DNA of 52,031 nt from Lacisediminihabitans sp. (lineage in GTDB: Bacteria > Actinomycetota > Actinomycetes > Actinomycetales > Microbacteriaceae). The stretch covers positions 1 through 52,031 of the forward strand of contig JANYGT010000148.1 in the NCBI GenBank assembly GCA_025362355.1. Direction: 5' to 3'. Under the pieces are notes generated by a model. It saw only the letters and a program-made list of their open reading frames with translations. It had not been told where the DNA came from and did no database searches. This document shows positions 8,499-17,799 of the stretch, piece by piece. The stretch's first letter is position 1; the number at the start of each line of letters is the position of its first letter. Both the position numbers and the translations under genes were made by a program.

Positions 8499-9433
8499 CC
8501 CTTCGCATCGGCACGCGGGGGAGCGCGCTCGCGATGGCGCAGTCGGGAATCGTCGCATCCGCCCTGGCGAAGGCGTCGGGCGACGAGGTCGAACTCGTCG
8601 CCATCTCGACGGAGGGCGACCATTCGAAGGCCTCCCTCTCGAGCCTCGGCGGCACCGGAGTGTTCGCGAGCGCCCTTCGCGAGGCGCTGCTCGCCGACGA
8701 GTGCGACCTCGTCGTGCACTCCCTCAAAGACCTGCCTACCGCCGCCTATCCAGGGCTCCGCATCGGCGCCGTGCCGAAACGCGTCGATGCCCGGGATGCC
8801 CTCGTCTCCCGCGACGGGGTGGCGCTCGACGCGCTTCCCGAGGGTGCGAAGGTCGGCACGGGGTCGCCGCGCCGGGTCGCCCAGTTGCGTGCCTTCCGGC
8901 CGGACCTCGACATCCACGACATCCGTGGCAACGTCGATACGCGGCTCGCCAGGGTGACGGCAGATCTCGACGCTGTCGTGCTCGCCGTCGCGGGTCTCAC
9001 CCGCCTCGGACGACTGGATGCCGTCAGCGAGTTCCTCTCGCTCGGTCGCTGGCCCAGCGCTCCCGGCCAGGGCGCGCTGGCCATCGAAGTGCGCGATGAC
9101 AGCTCGAACGCCCTCACCGCGGCCCTCGCCACCCTCGACCACCAGTCGAGCCATCTCGCCGTGCTCGCCGAGCGCGAGGTGCTCGCGCAGCTCGAGGCCG
9201 GCTGTGCGGCCCCGATCGGTGCGACGGCCGTACTCGACGACGAACTGCTTTTCCTCTCGGCGACGATCTACGCGATCGATGGTTCGTCATCCCTCACCAG
9301 CTCCCATGCGCTGGTCGTCGAGGGCAGCCGCCAGGAACGACTGCAGCTGCCGGCGGAACTCGGCAAACGGGTCGCCGACGAACTCCTCCGGCTGGGAGCG
9401 GCCGAGCTCGCGCCGCTCGGCGTGACCTCGTGA
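8495..9433 (+). CDS. hemC: Hydroxymethylbilane synthase (porphobilinogen deaminase)
   Basis: Polymerises four porphobilinogens to hydroxymethylbilane. The start is GTG 8495, overlapping the cpfC stop as GTGA; the protein then begins TLRIGTRGSALAMAQS, the standard family N-terminus. Also visible: HSLKDLPT, the GTGSPRR and DIRGNVDTRL substrate-binding segments, and Cys237 in LEAGCAAPIGA, which carries the dipyrromethane cofactor. 312 residues, normal. The frame stays open upstream into cpfC, but that part is a shadow. Confidence 0.96.
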   Translation: MTLRIGTRGSALAMAQSGIVASALAKASGDEVELVAISTEGDHSKASLSSLGGTGVFASALREALLADECDLVVHSLKDLPTAAYPGLRIGAVPKRVDARDALVSRDGVALDALPEGAKVGTGSPRRVAQLRAFRPDLDIHDIRGNVDTRLARVTADLDAVVLAVAGLTRLGRLDAVSEFLSLGRWPSAPGQGALAIEVRDDSSNALTAALATLDHQSSHLAVLAEREVLAQLEAGCAAPIGATAVLDDELLFLSATIYAIDGSSSLTSSHALVVEGSRQERLQLPAELGKRVADELLRLGAAELAPLGVTS

Positions 9434-9470
9434 TGGTGCGTGCGTGCGCGCAGCCGGAACGGGTGACCTC

Positions 9471-10256
9471 GTGACGATTCTGCCCGGCGCCAAGCCCCTC
9501 GCGGGCTGGCGGGTGCTCGTTCCGCGCGGCGGAGGCTGGGGCGACAACGTCGCGGCATCCCTCCGCTCGTACGGCGCCATCCCGGTGATCGCCCCGATGA
9601 TCAATTTCGCCAGTGCCGAGAATGCCGTCGAGCTGTCGTCGGCCCTGAAGCGACTCGAGCGCGGCGCTTTCGACTGGTTGGTCATCACGAGTGCGACGAC
9701 GGTCGATGTGCTGATGAGCCAGCAGGTCGTCATGCCGGCGACGACCCGCATCGCGGCTGTCGGCGAGACGACCGGCGCGGCGCTGACCCTCGCCGGGTAC
9801 AGCGTCGACTTCGTGCCGGAGAGCGACAATTCCGCCCGCGGTCTCGTGAAGGAGTGGCCGGCCTCCGACATCACCGGCCGTGTGCTGATCCCGCAGTCCG
9901 ACATCGCCGAGCCGACGCTGGTGGCCGGTCTCGAAACCCTCGGTCTCGATGTGGAATACGTCACCGCGTACCGCACCGTCGGTGTGCCGGTCGCCGAGCA
10001 CATCGCCGCCGATGTCACGTCCGGGCGCATCCGTGCGGTGCTCGTCACCTCCGGAAGCGTCGCGCGCCAGATGCAGGCCCAACTCGCCCCCCTCCCTGAC
10101 GACACCGTCGTGGCGGCGATCGGCCCGCGCACGGCATTCGATGCACGTGCTGCCGGCCTCACCGTTCACGTCATCGCCGAATCCCGCTCGGCCATCAGCC
10201 TGGTCGAGGGGCTCGCGGAATACGCCCAGTCCCTCGCCGAGGAAGAATCGATATGA
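9471..10256 (+). CDS. hemD: Uroporphyrinogen III synthase
   Basis: Cyclises hydroxymethylbilane with inversion of ring D to uroporphyrinogen III. About 261 residues. It has the two-lobed alpha/beta pattern of the family: WRVLVPRGG at the start, [13 protein letters not shown], then [26 protein letters not shown] and the [10 protein letters not shown] segment. The family is poorly conserved, so the assignment leans on its place between hemC and hemB. The start is uncertain: GTG 9471 (chosen) or GTG 9444. The hemC stop is 37 bases before 9471. Confidence 0.9.
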   Translation: MTILPGAKPLAGWRVLVPRGGGWGDNVAASLRSYGAIPVIAPMINFASAENAVELSSALKRLERGAFDWLVITSATTVDVLMSQQVVMPATTRIAAVGETTGAALTLAGYSVDFVPESDNSARGLVKEWPASDITGRVLIPQSDIAEPTLVAGLETLGLDVEYVTAYRTVGVPVAEHIAADVTSGRIRAVLVTSGSVARQMQAQLAPLPDDTVVAAIGPRTAFDARAAGLTVHVIAESRSAISLVEGLAEYAQSLAEEESI

Positions 10257-11269
10257 GCTCAGAGCTTCCGGGCGTCGGCCCGTACATCCGTCCGCGCCGC
10301 CTGCGAAGCACGCCGGCGATGCGACGGCTCGTGTCGGAGACCCGGCTGCATCCGGCCGAGCTGATCCTGCCGATGTTCGTGCGCGAGGGCATCACGACGC
10401 CGGAGCCGATCGGGTCGATGCCCGGCGTCAGCCACCAGTCGCTCGACAGCCTTCGCCGCGCGGTGAACGAGGCAGCAGCCGCCGGAATCGGCGGCGTGAT
10501 GCTCTTCGGCATCCCGACTCAGAAGGATGCGATGGGCTCAGGGGCCACTGACCCCGACGGCATCCTCAACGTCGCGACCCGGATCGCCGTCGAGGAGGTC
10601 GGCGACGCTCTCGTCGTGCAGACCGACCTCTGCCTCGACGAGTTCACCGACCACGGCCACTGCGGCGTGCTCGATGCGGAGGGTCGCGTCGACAACGACG
10701 CGTCGCTGGCGCGTTATCGCGAGATGGCGCTCGCGCAGGCGGCATCCGGATCCCAGCTGCTTGGTCTCAGCGGCATGATGGACGGCCAGGTCGCTGCGGT
10801 GCGCGAGATCCTCGACGCCAACGGCTACACCGACACCGCCATACTCGGTTACGCGGCGAAATACGCGTCCGCCTTCTACGGGCCGTTCCGCGAGGCCGTG
10901 CAGTCGTCGCTGAAGGGTGATCGCCGCAGCTACCAGCTCGATCCGGGCAACCGGCGGGAGGGTGCCCGCGAGATCATGCTCGACGTGGAGGAGGGTGCCG
11001 ACATCGTCATGGTGAAGCCCGCGATGAGCTATCTCGACGTGTTGGCGGATGCCGCGGCATCCAGTCCCGTCCCCGTCTGGGCGTACCAGGTGTCGGGCGA
11101 ATACTCGATGGTCGAAGCGGCCGCAGCGAACGGCTGGATCGACCGGCGCCGCACGATCGAAGAGACCGTCATCGGCATCAAACGGGCGGGCGCGGATGCC
11201 GTGCTCACCTACTGGGCGGTCGAACTCGCCGGCTGGTTGCGGTCGTCTCTCGAAGGGGAACAGCGCTGA
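10253..11269 (+). CDS. hemB: Porphobilinogen synthase (delta-aminolevulinate dehydratase)
   Basis: Condenses two 5-aminolevulinates to porphobilinogen. 338 residues. The Schiff-base lysines are Lys203 (YAAKYAS) and Lys255 ([10 protein letters not shown]). The metal segment reads [14 protein letters not shown]. It keeps two Cys but has Asp where the classical zinc enzymes have the middle Cys, a mixed site common in actinobacteria as far as I recall. It overlaps hemD by ATGA and hemL by one base. Confidence 0.96.
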   Translation: MSSELPGVGPYIRPRRLRSTPAMRRLVSETRLHPAELILPMFVREGITTPEPIGSMPGVSHQSLDSLRRAVNEAAAAGIGGVMLFGIPTQKDAMGSGATDPDGILNVATRIAVEEVGDALVVQTDLCLDEFTDHGHCGVLDAEGRVDNDASLARYREMALAQAASGSQLLGLSGMMDGQVAAVREILDANGYTDTAILGYAAKYASAFYGPFREAVQSSLKGDRRSYQLDPGNRREGAREIMLDVEEGADIVMVKPAMSYLDVLADAAASSPVPVWAYQVSGEYSMVEAAAANGWIDRRRTIEETVIGIKRAGADAVLTYWAVELAGWLRSSLEGEQR

Positions 11270-12606
11270 TGACCATGAATGACACCCAATTCACGCGGGC
11301 GAAACAGTCCATCCCCGGCGGGGTCAACTCGCCGGTTCGCGCGTTCGGGTCCGTCGGAGGTACGCCCCGCTTCATGGTGTCGGCGAAGGGTCCGTACATC
11401 ACGGATGCCGACGGTCGCGAATACGTCGACCTGGTGAGTTCGTGGGGTCCGGCTATTCTCGGGCACGCGCATCCCGACGTGGTGAAGGCCGTGCAGGATG
11501 CCGCCGCCCGCGGCCTGTCGTTCGGGGCATCCACCCCGGGCGAGACGGAACTCGCCGAACTCGTGCGCGACCGGGTGCGGGTCGACGAGGCGCGTCCGAT
11601 CGAGCGGCTGCGACTCGTGTCGACCGGAACAGAGGCCACGATGACGGCCATTCGGCTCGCGCGCGGAGCGACCGGACGCGACCTACTCGTGAAGTTCGCC
11701 GGGCACTATCACGGTCACTCCGACGCACTGCTCGCGGAGGCGGGCTCCGGGCTCGCAACCCTCGCGCTCCCCGGCTCAGCAGGTGTGACTGCGGCGACCG
11801 CGGCCCAGACTCTCGTGCTTCCGTACAACGACCTCGACGCCCTTCGCGCGGTCTTCGCCGACCGCGGCGACGAGATCGCGGCCGTGATCGTGGAGGCGGC
11901 ATCCGCGAACATGGGTGTCGTCGCGCCCGACCCCGGCTTCAACCGTGAGCTGGCCGCGATCGCGCACTCGCATGGCGCACTGGTGATCTTCGACGAGGTG
12001 CTGACCGGATTCCGTGTCGGCCCGGCCGGCTGGTGGGGGCTCGAGGCGGCGGGGGTCGTGCCCGATGGCGCCGGCTGGCAGCCCGACCTCTTCGCGTTCG
12101 GGAAGGTCATCGGCGGCGGGATGCCCCTTGCCGGCCTCGGGGGACGAGCCGACATCATGAACCTGCTCGCGCCGCTCGGACCGGTCTACCAGGCCGGCAC
12201 GCTCAGCGGAAACCCGGTGGCCGTCGCCGCCGGCATCGCGACACTCAGGGCAGCGGATGCCGCGGTGTACGCGCACCTCGACACAGCCGCAGCGACACTG
12301 TCTGCCGCGGTCTCGTCGGCGCTTGCCGCGGAGGGTGTCGAGCACAGCATGCAACATGCAGGCAGCCTGTTCTCCGTCGCGTTCGCACCCTCGTCGCCGC
12401 GAAACTACGACGAGGTGCGGGCGCAGCAGTCGTTCCGCTATCCGCCGTTCTTCCACGCGATGCTCGACGCCGGGGTCTCGCTGCCGCCGTCGGTCTTCGA
12501 GGCGTGGTTCCTGACGGCAGCGCACGACGACGCGGCGATGGGCCGGATCGCGGATGCGCTGCCGGCCGCCGCCCGCGCTGCTGCGGCTGCGGTCGCCCCC
12601 TCCTAG
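11269..12606 (+). CDS. hemL: Glutamate-1-semialdehyde 2,1-aminomutase
   Basis: PLP enzyme converting glutamate-1-semialdehyde to 5-aminolevulinate. 445 residues. It begins [19 protein letters not shown], has the [15 protein letters not shown] phosphate-binding loop, [10 protein letters not shown], and the PLP lysine Lys279 in [13 protein letters not shown]. Last gene of the hem operon; its ATG overlaps the hemB stop (TGATG). With hemA it completes the C5 route to 5-aminolevulinate. Confidence 0.96.
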   Translation: MTMNDTQFTRAKQSIPGGVNSPVRAFGSVGGTPRFMVSAKGPYITDADGREYVDLVSSWGPAILGHAHPDVVKAVQDAAARGLSFGASTPGETELAELVRDRVRVDEARPIERLRLVSTGTEATMTAIRLARGATGRDLLVKFAGHYHGHSDALLAEAGSGLATLALPGSAGVTAATAAQTLVLPYNDLDALRAVFADRGDEIAAVIVEAASANMGVVAPDPGFNRELAAIAHSHGALVIFDEVLTGFRVGPAGWWGLEAAGVVPDGAGWQPDLFAFGKVIGGGMPLAGLGGRADIMNLLAPLGPVYQAGTLSGNPVAVAAGIATLRAADAAVYAHLDTAAATLSAAVSSALAAEGVEHSMQHAGSLFSVAFAPSSPRNYDEVRAQQSFRYPPFFHAMLDAGVSLPPSVFEAWFLTAAHDDAAMGRIADALPAAARAAAAAVAPS

Positions 12607-12667
12607 AAGTGCGGCTTCGGCCCTGTTTTAGAGCTGCGGGTGCGGGCGCGCCTTCTTAGGGCGGCGC

Positions 12668-13063
12668 TCAGACCGCGAATGCCAGCAGCACGAACACGAT
12701 TCCGATCAGTGGCGGGGTCGCCTGGATGATTCCGGCGCGCCGCAGTTCCTTCGAACTGAGGATGAGCACGAGTCCGGCGAGCACCATGCTTCCCGCCGCG
12801 AGCACGATGAGTGCGACCGCCGCAGAGCTGTTGACGCCGAGAAGCACGAGTCCGACCACTGCTCCGATCGCGAGGAAAAGGTTGTAGAAACCCTGGTTGA
12901 ACGCGAGCGCCTTGGTCGTCTCGGCCTCCTCGATCGAATGGATGCCGAAGGTCTTGCGGGTGCGCGCGCTCGTCCAGGTGAGGCTCTCCAGCGTGAAGAT
13001 GTAGCCGTGGAAGAGTGCCGCGATGGCGATGAACACGATGCCGACGATCAGGAGGGGAGTCAT
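12668..13063 (-). CDS. DUF1304 family integral membrane protein
   Basis: 131 residues with four hydrophobic spans. The signature FHGYIFTLESLTW and NQGFYNLFLAIGAVVGL are those of DUF1304, a four-helix membrane family of unknown function. Convergent with hemL, 61 bp apart. A possible -10 (CAAGCT) lies six bases before the ATG. Confidence 0.85.
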   Translation of the reverse strand: MTPLLIVGIVFIAIAALFHGYIFTLESLTWTSARTRKTFGIHSIEEAETTKALAFNQGFYNLFLAIGAVVGLVLLGVNSSAAVALIVLAAGSMVLAGLVLILSSKELRRAGIIQATPPLIGIVFVLLAFAV

Positions 13064-13173
13064 GCGGCCAGCTTGGCACGGCGGTGGTGTATCGGCCTCT
13101 CCAACGTTTGGGATTCTGCGCGGCGATTATGCAGAACGCCGCCGCGGTTGTGGCTCGTCGATCGATTGCTGTG

Positions 13174-13263
13174 TTCAACATCAGTACGCACCCCGACACG
13201 GCCAGATTTTGATGTTGACGGCTTCAGACACTCAATTCTTGATGTTGACGGATCGGGCCGACT
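13174..13263. repeat. Intergenic repeat family A, copy 1
   Basis: TTCAACATCA (13174-13183) faces TGATGTTGAC (13210-13219), making a stem of about 9 bp around a 26-base loop. A second TGATGTTGACGG follows at 13240-13251, leading into GATCGGGCCGAC. The same parts in the same order, ending in the same TGATGTTGACGGATCGGGCC run, recur at 33204-33263. Only this copy has the extra tandem arm. The gap lies between the start of the DUF1304 gene and the end of the reductase gene. Confidence 0.7.
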
Positions 13264-13268
13264 GACCG

Positions 13269-14300
13269 CTACGCGCGCACATCCACCGCGATACGGCCGC
13301 GCACCTGCCCGGCGAGGATCCGTTCGGCCTGTGCTGGTGCATCCGCGAGCGGGACGGTAGTCGTCATACTGTCGAGCAGGTCGAGGTCGAGGTCGGTCGC
13401 GAGACGATTCCAGGCCGTCTGGCGAAGCTCGAGGGGCGCGTACACCGAGTCGATGCCGGCGAGGGTCACCCCGCGGAGGATGAACGGAAGCACGGTCGTC
13501 GGGAGGTTGCTCGACTGGGCGAGTCCGCAGGCCGCGACCGTGCCGCCGTAATTCAGCTGGGCGAGTACGTTCGCCAGGGTCGGGCCGCCCGCCGAGTCGA
13601 CGGCTCCCGACCAGCGCTGGCGCTGCAACGGCTTGCCGGGTTCGCCGAGCGGGGTGCGATCGATGACGTCTGCGGCGCCGAGCGCGCGCAGGTAGTCGGC
13701 TTCCGTCATCCGTCCGGTTGAGGCGACGACCCGGTGGCCGAGCCGGGAGAGCAGGGCGATCGCGACCGATCCGACGCCGCCCGCAGCCCCGGTCACCAGC
13801 ACATCGCCGTCGAGGGTGCCGCTGCCGGTCGCATGCGCGCGTTCGAGGGCGAGTACGCAGAGCATCGCGGTGTATCCGGCGGTTCCGATGGCCGCAGCGC
13901 GTTCGGCCGAGATGGCCTCGGGACGCGCGACGAGCCAGTCCGCGCTGACCCGCGCGCGCTCGGAGAGGCCGCCGTTGTGACCCTCGCCCATGCCGAATCC
14001 GTTGACGATGACCGCGTCGCCGGCCTTCCAGCGTGGATCGGTGGATGTCGCCACCGTGCCCACGAGGTCGATCCCCGGAATCAGCGGGTCGATCTTCGCG
14101 ATCCCCGGCCGACCGGCGAGGGCGAGCCCGTCTTTGAAGTTGATGCTCGAGTATTCGACGTCGACGGTGACGTCGCCCGCCGATTCCTCGCCGAGCGCGT
14201 CGTCGTCGAGATCCTCGACGAGGTCGACGCGTGATCGCGGCTTCGGGGAGTCGGCTTCCCCGGGGTCGGAAGCGGACGAGATTCTCAGTGCACGGAACAT
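13269..14300 (-). CDS. Acrylyl-CoA reductase-like NADPH oxidoreductase (AcuI/YhdH)
   Basis: Zinc-free MDR-family oxidoreductase, 343 residues from ATG 14300. The family starts MFRALRI; VEYSSINFKDGLA and the nucleotide loop VTGAAGGVGSVAIALL follow, then the C-terminal IRGVTLAGIDSV segment. AcuI/YhdH enzymes reduce acrylyl-CoA to propionyl-CoA; the true substrate here is unproven. The frame is open a further 115 codons upstream, but that stretch is the 15-bp tandem repeat and a hairpin, so it is rejected as coding. A TACCGT box seven bases before the ATG may be the -10. Confidence 0.88.
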   Translation of the reverse strand: MFRALRISSASDPGEADSPKPRSRVDLVEDLDDDALGEESAGDVTVDVEYSSINFKDGLALAGRPGIAKIDPLIPGIDLVGTVATSTDPRWKAGDAVIVNGFGMGEGHNGGLSERARVSADWLVARPEAISAERAAAIGTAGYTAMLCVLALERAHATGSGTLDGDVLVTGAAGGVGSVAIALLSRLGHRVVASTGRMTEADYLRALGAADVIDRTPLGEPGKPLQRQRWSGAVDSAGGPTLANVLAQLNYGGTVAACGLAQSSNLPTTVLPFILRGVTLAGIDSVYAPLELRQTAWNRLATDLDLDLLDSMTTTVPLADAPAQAERILAGQVRGRIAVDVRA

Positions 14301-14323
14301 GTGGATGACGGTACCCCCGGGTC

Positions 14324-14427
14324 CCTTCCCGGCGTCCCGAAAACGCAGGAGTTCTGCGGCAATTTGAGCAAGAAGTGCCTCTTTTGCTCGAAATCGGGCG
14401 AATCTCCTGCGTTTTGAGTGGGGAAGG
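14324..14427. repeat. Long nested palindrome between pfkA and the reductase gene
   Basis: Three nested arms. CCTTCCC/GGGAAGG is at 14324-14330 and 14421-14427. A perfect 12-bp pair AAAACGCAGGAG/CTCCTGCGTTTT is at 14340-14351 and 14404-14415. A central TTGAGCAA/TTGCTCGAA pair is at about 14364-14371 and 14384-14392. The whole could fold into a hairpin of about 100 nt. Single copy in the window. It may end pfkA transcription. Confidence 0.65.
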
Positions 14428-14485
14428 AGGTGACCTGCCACGAACCGTAACCGCCGCGGCGGTGGCCCACGCCGAGCGGGCCGAG

Positions 14486-14545
14486 CAACCGGCGCATCCT
14501 CAGACGAAGCATTCTCAGCCGGCGCATCCTCAACCGGCGCATCCT
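14486..14545. repeat. 15-bp imperfect tandem repeat at the pfkA 3' end
   Basis: Four units of the type CAACCGGCGCATCCT (14486-14500, 14501-14515, 14516-14530, 14531-14545); the second unit is diverged. The last unit touches the pfkA stop codon. Because 15 is a multiple of three it makes long but meaningless open frames on both strands. Confidence 0.8.
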
Positions 14546-15570
14546 CAACCGAAGAGGATCGCGGCCTCGTCATAGCGCGACTGCGGCACCGTGTTGAGCT
14601 TGCCGAGAGCATCCTCGAACGCGACATGCGTGATTGTGGTGCCACTGAGCGAGACCATACGACCCCAGCGCTGGTGGATGATCGAGTCGACCGCCGCCAT
14701 CCCGTAGCGGGTGGCGAGCACGCGGTCGTAGGCGGTCGGAGTGCCCCCGCGCTGGATGTGCCCGAGGGTCGTAGCGCGCGTCTCGATGCCGACGCGCTCC
14801 TCGATCAGCAGCGCGATCATCTCGCCGATGCCACCGAGGCGTGGGCGACCGAAGGCGTCAAGTCCGCGCTCGGAGTGTGCGTCATCCATCGTGTCGAGCT
14901 GGAAGCCCTCCGCGACGACGACGAGTGGAGCCCGACGCCGATCCATGACGGACTGCACCCATGCGCAGATCTGCTCGACGCTGGTCTTCTGCTCCGGGAT
15001 CAGGATGGCGTGCGCGCCGGCGGCCATGCCCGAGTGCAGCGCGATCCAGCCGACGTGGCGCCCCATCACCTCGGCGACCATGCATCTTCCGTGGGAGTCG
15101 CCGGTGGTGCGAAGCCGGTCCATCGCGTCGGTGGCGATCTGGGTCGCGGTGTCGAAGCCGAACGTGTAGTCCGTCGCCGAGAGGTCGTTGTCGACCGTCT
15201 TCGGCACTCCTACGATCTTGACCCCGGCATCCGTCAGCCGTTTCGCCGCGGCGAGCGTTCCCTCCCCGCCGATGGCGATGAGGGAGTCGACACCGAGCCG
15301 CGCCATGTTCTCTTTGACGCGCTCGGCACCGCCCTCGCCCTCGAACGGATTCGTTCGGGACGTTCCGAGGATCGTCCCGCCCTGCTTGCCGATGCCCTGG
15401 ATGTCTTTGCGGGCGAGCGGCATGACGTCGCCCTCGACCACTCCTCGCCAGCCGCCGAGGAATCCGACGAACTCCTGGTTGTAGATCTGCGTGCCCTTGA
15501 GGACAGCGCCGCGGATGACCGCGTTCAGCCCGGGACAGTCGCCGCCACTCGTGAGGATGCCAATGCTCAT
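14545..15570 (-). CDS. pfkA: 6-phosphofructokinase
   Basis: Phosphorylates fructose 6-phosphate to the 1,6-bisphosphate in glycolysis. 341 residues starting MSIGILTSGGDCPGLN. The numbering matches the E. coli enzyme at the donor site: Gly104 in GGEGT and Lys124 in GVPKTVDND. Gly104 favours ATP over pyrophosphate as donor, while Lys124 is the group-III actinobacterial variant. Catalytic Asp127 is present, as is the MGRHVGW substrate segment. Monocistronic by context. Confidence 0.94.
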   Translation of the reverse strand: MSIGILTSGGDCPGLNAVIRGAVLKGTQIYNQEFVGFLGGWRGVVEGDVMPLARKDIQGIGKQGGTILGTSRTNPFEGEGGAERVKENMARLGVDSLIAIGGEGTLAAAKRLTDAGVKIVGVPKTVDNDLSATDYTFGFDTATQIATDAMDRLRTTGDSHGRCMVAEVMGRHVGWIALHSGMAAGAHAILIPEQKTSVEQICAWVQSVMDRRRAPLVVVAEGFQLDTMDDAHSERGLDAFGRPRLGGIGEMIALLIEERVGIETRATTLGHIQRGGTPTAYDRVLATRYGMAAVDSIIHQRWGRMVSLSGTTITHVAFEDALGKLNTVPQSRYDEAAILFG

Positions 15571-15626
15571 GGCCCCATCATCCCGTAAGTCGGGCGGTTT
15601 TCCTGACGCCGGTGTGAGGACTCCTT

Positions 15627-16112
15627 CTACAGATCGATCGTGCGGTTGTCTCCAACGTCAGGCTGACCGCCGGTGACAGCCGCTTTTGCCACTTTTAACA
15701 TGACGACGGCCTTCGGTTCGTTGACCGCCCAGTACTCGGCGGTGTCGGCATCCACCCTGATCAGCGAGATCGTCGGGTCTTCGCGACCTTCGGGGAACCA
15801 CGCCTCGACACGCTTCGACCAGAGTTCCTCGATCTTCGCCTCGTCACGCACGACGGATGCGGCTCCCGCGATCGACAGATAGCCCTTGCCGGATTCCATG
15901 GACACGTTCACCTGCTCGCTCGCCTTGATCTCGTCGGTCTTGTCGGAGGGATCCTGGCTGAAGAACCAGAGGGTGCCGTCGAACTCGGCCTCCTGCACCG
16001 CAAGAGGTCGGCTGACGAGTTGTCCTTCGCTGTTCGTGGTCGTGAGGAGCGCGATGCGCGATGCCGAGATGAGCTTGGCGACGGTCTCGATTTCTTCTTT
16101 GGTTGCAGTCAT
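15627..16112 (-). CDS. Pyridoxamine 5'-phosphate oxidase-like flavoprotein (general stress protein 26 family)
   Basis: About 161 residues from ATG 16112 (MTATKEEIETVAKLI). Split-barrel flavin fold: RIALLTTTNSEGQLVSRPLAVQ, then GTLWFFSQDPSDKTDEI, then the YLSIAGAASVVRDEAKIEELW helix, all typical of the Pyrid_ox_like/GSP26 group. These bind FMN or related flavins; a general stress role is known only for relatives. The frame extends 24 codons further upstream without family resemblance. Confidence 0.85.
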   Translation of the reverse strand: MTATKEEIETVAKLISASRIALLTTTNSEGQLVSRPLAVQEAEFDGTLWFFSQDPSDKTDEIKASEQVNVSMESGKGYLSIAGAASVVRDEAKIEELWSKRVEAWFPEGREDPTISLIRVDADTAEYWAVNEPKAVVMLKVAKAAVTGGQPDVGDNRTIDL

Positions 16113-16207
16113 ACCGCGGACGGTACGCCTCGATACGGATGTCGCGACCGGTCGACTTCTGCGAATATGACGAGTATCCAACACCCGATCGATGGGCAGA
16201 TCTACCC

Positions 16208-16357
16208 ATGGATTCTTTTTCCCCAGCGTCGTTATGCTCTCGCCACAACTTCGCTCTCGCCGGAATCATCATCGGCGCCGTGATCATCGTGATCTCGATC
16301 ATCTTCTATGCGACGGTCGTCCCCTCGATTATGCAGCAGGCCCAGCTGCAGCAGTAG
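16208..16357 (+). CDS. Possible 49-residue membrane protein
   Basis: ATG 16208 gives a short polar N-terminus, one strong membrane span (FALAGIIIGAVIIVISIIFY) and a Gln-rich tail. No clear ribosome site. It resembles one half of the DUF4190-like gene that follows and may be a small gene or a remnant. Low confidence. Confidence 0.35.
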   Translation: MDSFSPASLCSRHNFALAGIIIGAVIIVISIIFYATVVPSIMQQAQLQQ

Positions 16358-16373
16358 GCGTAACCGCTCGTCG

Positions 16374-16406
16374 CAATGGCGCCGTCTCTTCGGAGCGGCG
16401 CCATTG
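16374..16406 (+). terminator. Hairpin after the 49-residue ORF
   Basis: Perfect 11-bp stem CAATGGCGCCG/CGGCGCCATTG with an 11-base loop holding CTTCGG. No T-run, so termination is likely but not certain. Confidence 0.5.
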
Positions 16407-16482
16407 CCGTAGGGGCTTTGCCACCGGTACAGTTCACGCGGGGGCGTCGATTCGCGGGCCTCCGTGACCGCCAGGAGATCCC

Positions 16483-16827
16483 ATGACAATGCCACCCCCG
16501 CCCCCCGCAGAACAGACACCCTACGGAGCCGCACCGGCGACCTTCCCGGGAAAGACCCTCGGGATCGTCGGCCTGATCCTCGCGATCTTCTTCTCCCTCA
16601 TCGGACTCATCGTGAGCGCCGTGGCCCGCTCACAGTCGAAGAAGGCCGGTTTCAAGAACACCCCGGCGACCATCGGAATCGTCATCGGAATCGTGTTCCT
16701 CGTGCTGCAGATCATCGCCATCATCCTGGTCAGTGTCATCGGTGTCGCAGCCGTCAACTCCGAGTGCAGCGCTGCCGGCCCGGGTCCTCACACCCTCAGC
16801 AACGGCAGCACCTTCACCTGCCCGTAA
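16483..16827 (+). CDS. DUF4190-like membrane protein with Pro-rich N-terminus
   Basis: 114 residues. A poly-Pro N-terminus (MTMPPPPPAEQTPYG), two hydrophobic spans (about 27-48 and 62-88) separated by ARSQSKKAGFKNTPATIG, then a short extracytoplasmic tail with two Cys. The polar loop between the spans is the usual DUF4190-type motif. Ribosome site GGAG seven bases upstream. Function unknown. Confidence 0.75.
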   Translation: MTMPPPPPAEQTPYGAAPATFPGKTLGIVGLILAIFFSLIGLIVSAVARSQSKKAGFKNTPATIGIVIGIVFLVLQIIAIILVSVIGVAAVNSECSAAGPGPHTLSNGSTFTCP

Positions 16828-16838
16828 CCCGGTTCGCG

Positions 16839-17708
16839 TCAGGCGATCAGGTGTAACGAGCACGCCGTTTCGGCGGCGTGCTCGTCGCACACGACGAACA
16901 GTTCGCGGCAGGCCGGGTCTTTACAGTTCTCGATGTGTGTCGTCGGTGTGGTGCAGAGGTAGCACTCGCTGATGACCGCCGCGTCCGGCGTGAAGGGCAC
17001 CGACATCCGCTCGTCGAAGACGTAGAGCGACCCCTCCCAGAGGCCGGAGTCGCCATAGGTCTCGCCGTACCGTGCGATGCCGCCCTCGAGCTGGTAGACC
17101 TCGCCGAATCCACGGCTGAGCATGAGGCTCGACAGCACCTCGCAGCGGATGCCGCCCGTGCAATACGTGACGATCGGCGAGCCCTTGAGGTGGTCATATC
17201 TGCCGCTGTCGAGCTCGGCGACGAACTCGCGGGTGTTCGCGACATCCGGCACAACGGCGTTCCGGAACCGGCCGATGGATGCCTCGATCCGGTTGCGTCC
17301 GTCGAAGAAGGTGACCTCTTTCGCGGCGACCAGTTCGTGCAGCTCGTCTGGGCTCAGTCGCGTGCCGCCGCCGATCACGCCCGTCTCGTCGACCCGCAGT
17401 TCCGCCGGTGCTCCGAAGCTCACGAGCTCGTCGCGCACCTTCACGGTCAGGCGCGGAAAATCGCCGCCGGCCCCCTCGGACCACTTCGCATCGAGGTCGT
17501 GGAACGGCGCGTACTCACGGGTGCGCTTCAGGTACTGTTTGACGTCTTTCAGGTCGCCGCCGACGGTGCCGTTGATGCCGTCCTTCGAGAGGATGATGCG
17601 ACCGCGGATGCCGAGCGAATCGCACAGTTCGCGCTGCCAGAGGCGCACGGCGGCGGGGTCTGCGAGCGGAGTGAACTTGTAGAACAGCAGAATCTTGGGC
17701 ACAACCAC
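16839..17708 (-). CDS. trhO: tRNA uridine(34) hydroxylase, rhodanese-like
   Basis: TrhO (YceA) introduces the 5-hydroxyl of ho5U34 in certain tRNAs. 289 residues: an acylphosphatase-like N-terminal domain ([23 protein letters not shown]) and a rhodanese domain with FDGRN and active Cys183 in [11 protein letters not shown]-terminal Cys cluster follows (C249, C252, C262, C267, C274, C283) that could hold a metal. GTG 17708 is supported by a TAGACT box exactly six bases upstream. Divergent from the glycosylase gene. Confidence 0.92.
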   Translation of the reverse strand: MVVPKILLFYKFTPLADPAAVRLWQRELCDSLGIRGRIILSKDGINGTVGGDLKDVKQYLKRTREYAPFHDLDAKWSEGAGGDFPRLTVKVRDELVSFGAPAELRVDETGVIGGGTRLSPDELHELVAAKEVTFFDGRNRIEASIGRFRNAVVPDVANTREFVAELDSGRYDHLKGSPIVTYCTGGIRCEVLSSLMLSRGFGEVYQLEGGIARYGETYGDSGLWEGSLYVFDERMSVPFTPDAAVISECYLCTTPTTHIENCKDPACRELFVVCDEHAAETACSLHLIA

Positions 17709-17714
17709 CGCCCG

Positions 17715-17720
17715 AGTCTA
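17715..17720 (-). promoter_or_regulatory. trhO -10 box, leaderless promoter
   Basis: TAGACT on the minus strand, six bases, then GTG of trhO. Faces the alkA-type leaderless promoter across a 91-bp gap. Confidence 0.6.
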
Positions 17721-17734
17721 GATCGCCCGGGTCA

Positions 17735-17788
17735 GCTGCTCGCCGTGGTCGACTCGCCTTGGTCGACTCGCCGTCGGCTGCTCGCCGT
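17735..17788. repeat. Short direct repeats between trhO and the glycosylase gene
   Basis: Two adjacent 14-mers, GGTCGACTCGCCTT and GGTCGACTCGCCGT (17747-17774), are flanked on both sides by GCTGCTCGCCGT (17735-17746 and 17777-17788). The array fills the shared promoter region. Confidence 0.7.
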
Positions 17789-17793
17789 AGGCT
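17788..17793 (+). promoter_or_regulatory. Glycosylase gene -10 box, leaderless promoter
   Basis: TAGGCT, six bases, ATG 17800. The first T is also the last base of the right-hand 12-mer repeat. Confidence 0.6.
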
Positions 17794-17799
17794 TCTCGA

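Noticed and set aside
13174-13263. Possible CRISPR-like array from repeated TGATGTTGACGG
   Set aside because: Only two units, unequal spacing, no cas genes; better explained as a small palindromic repeat.
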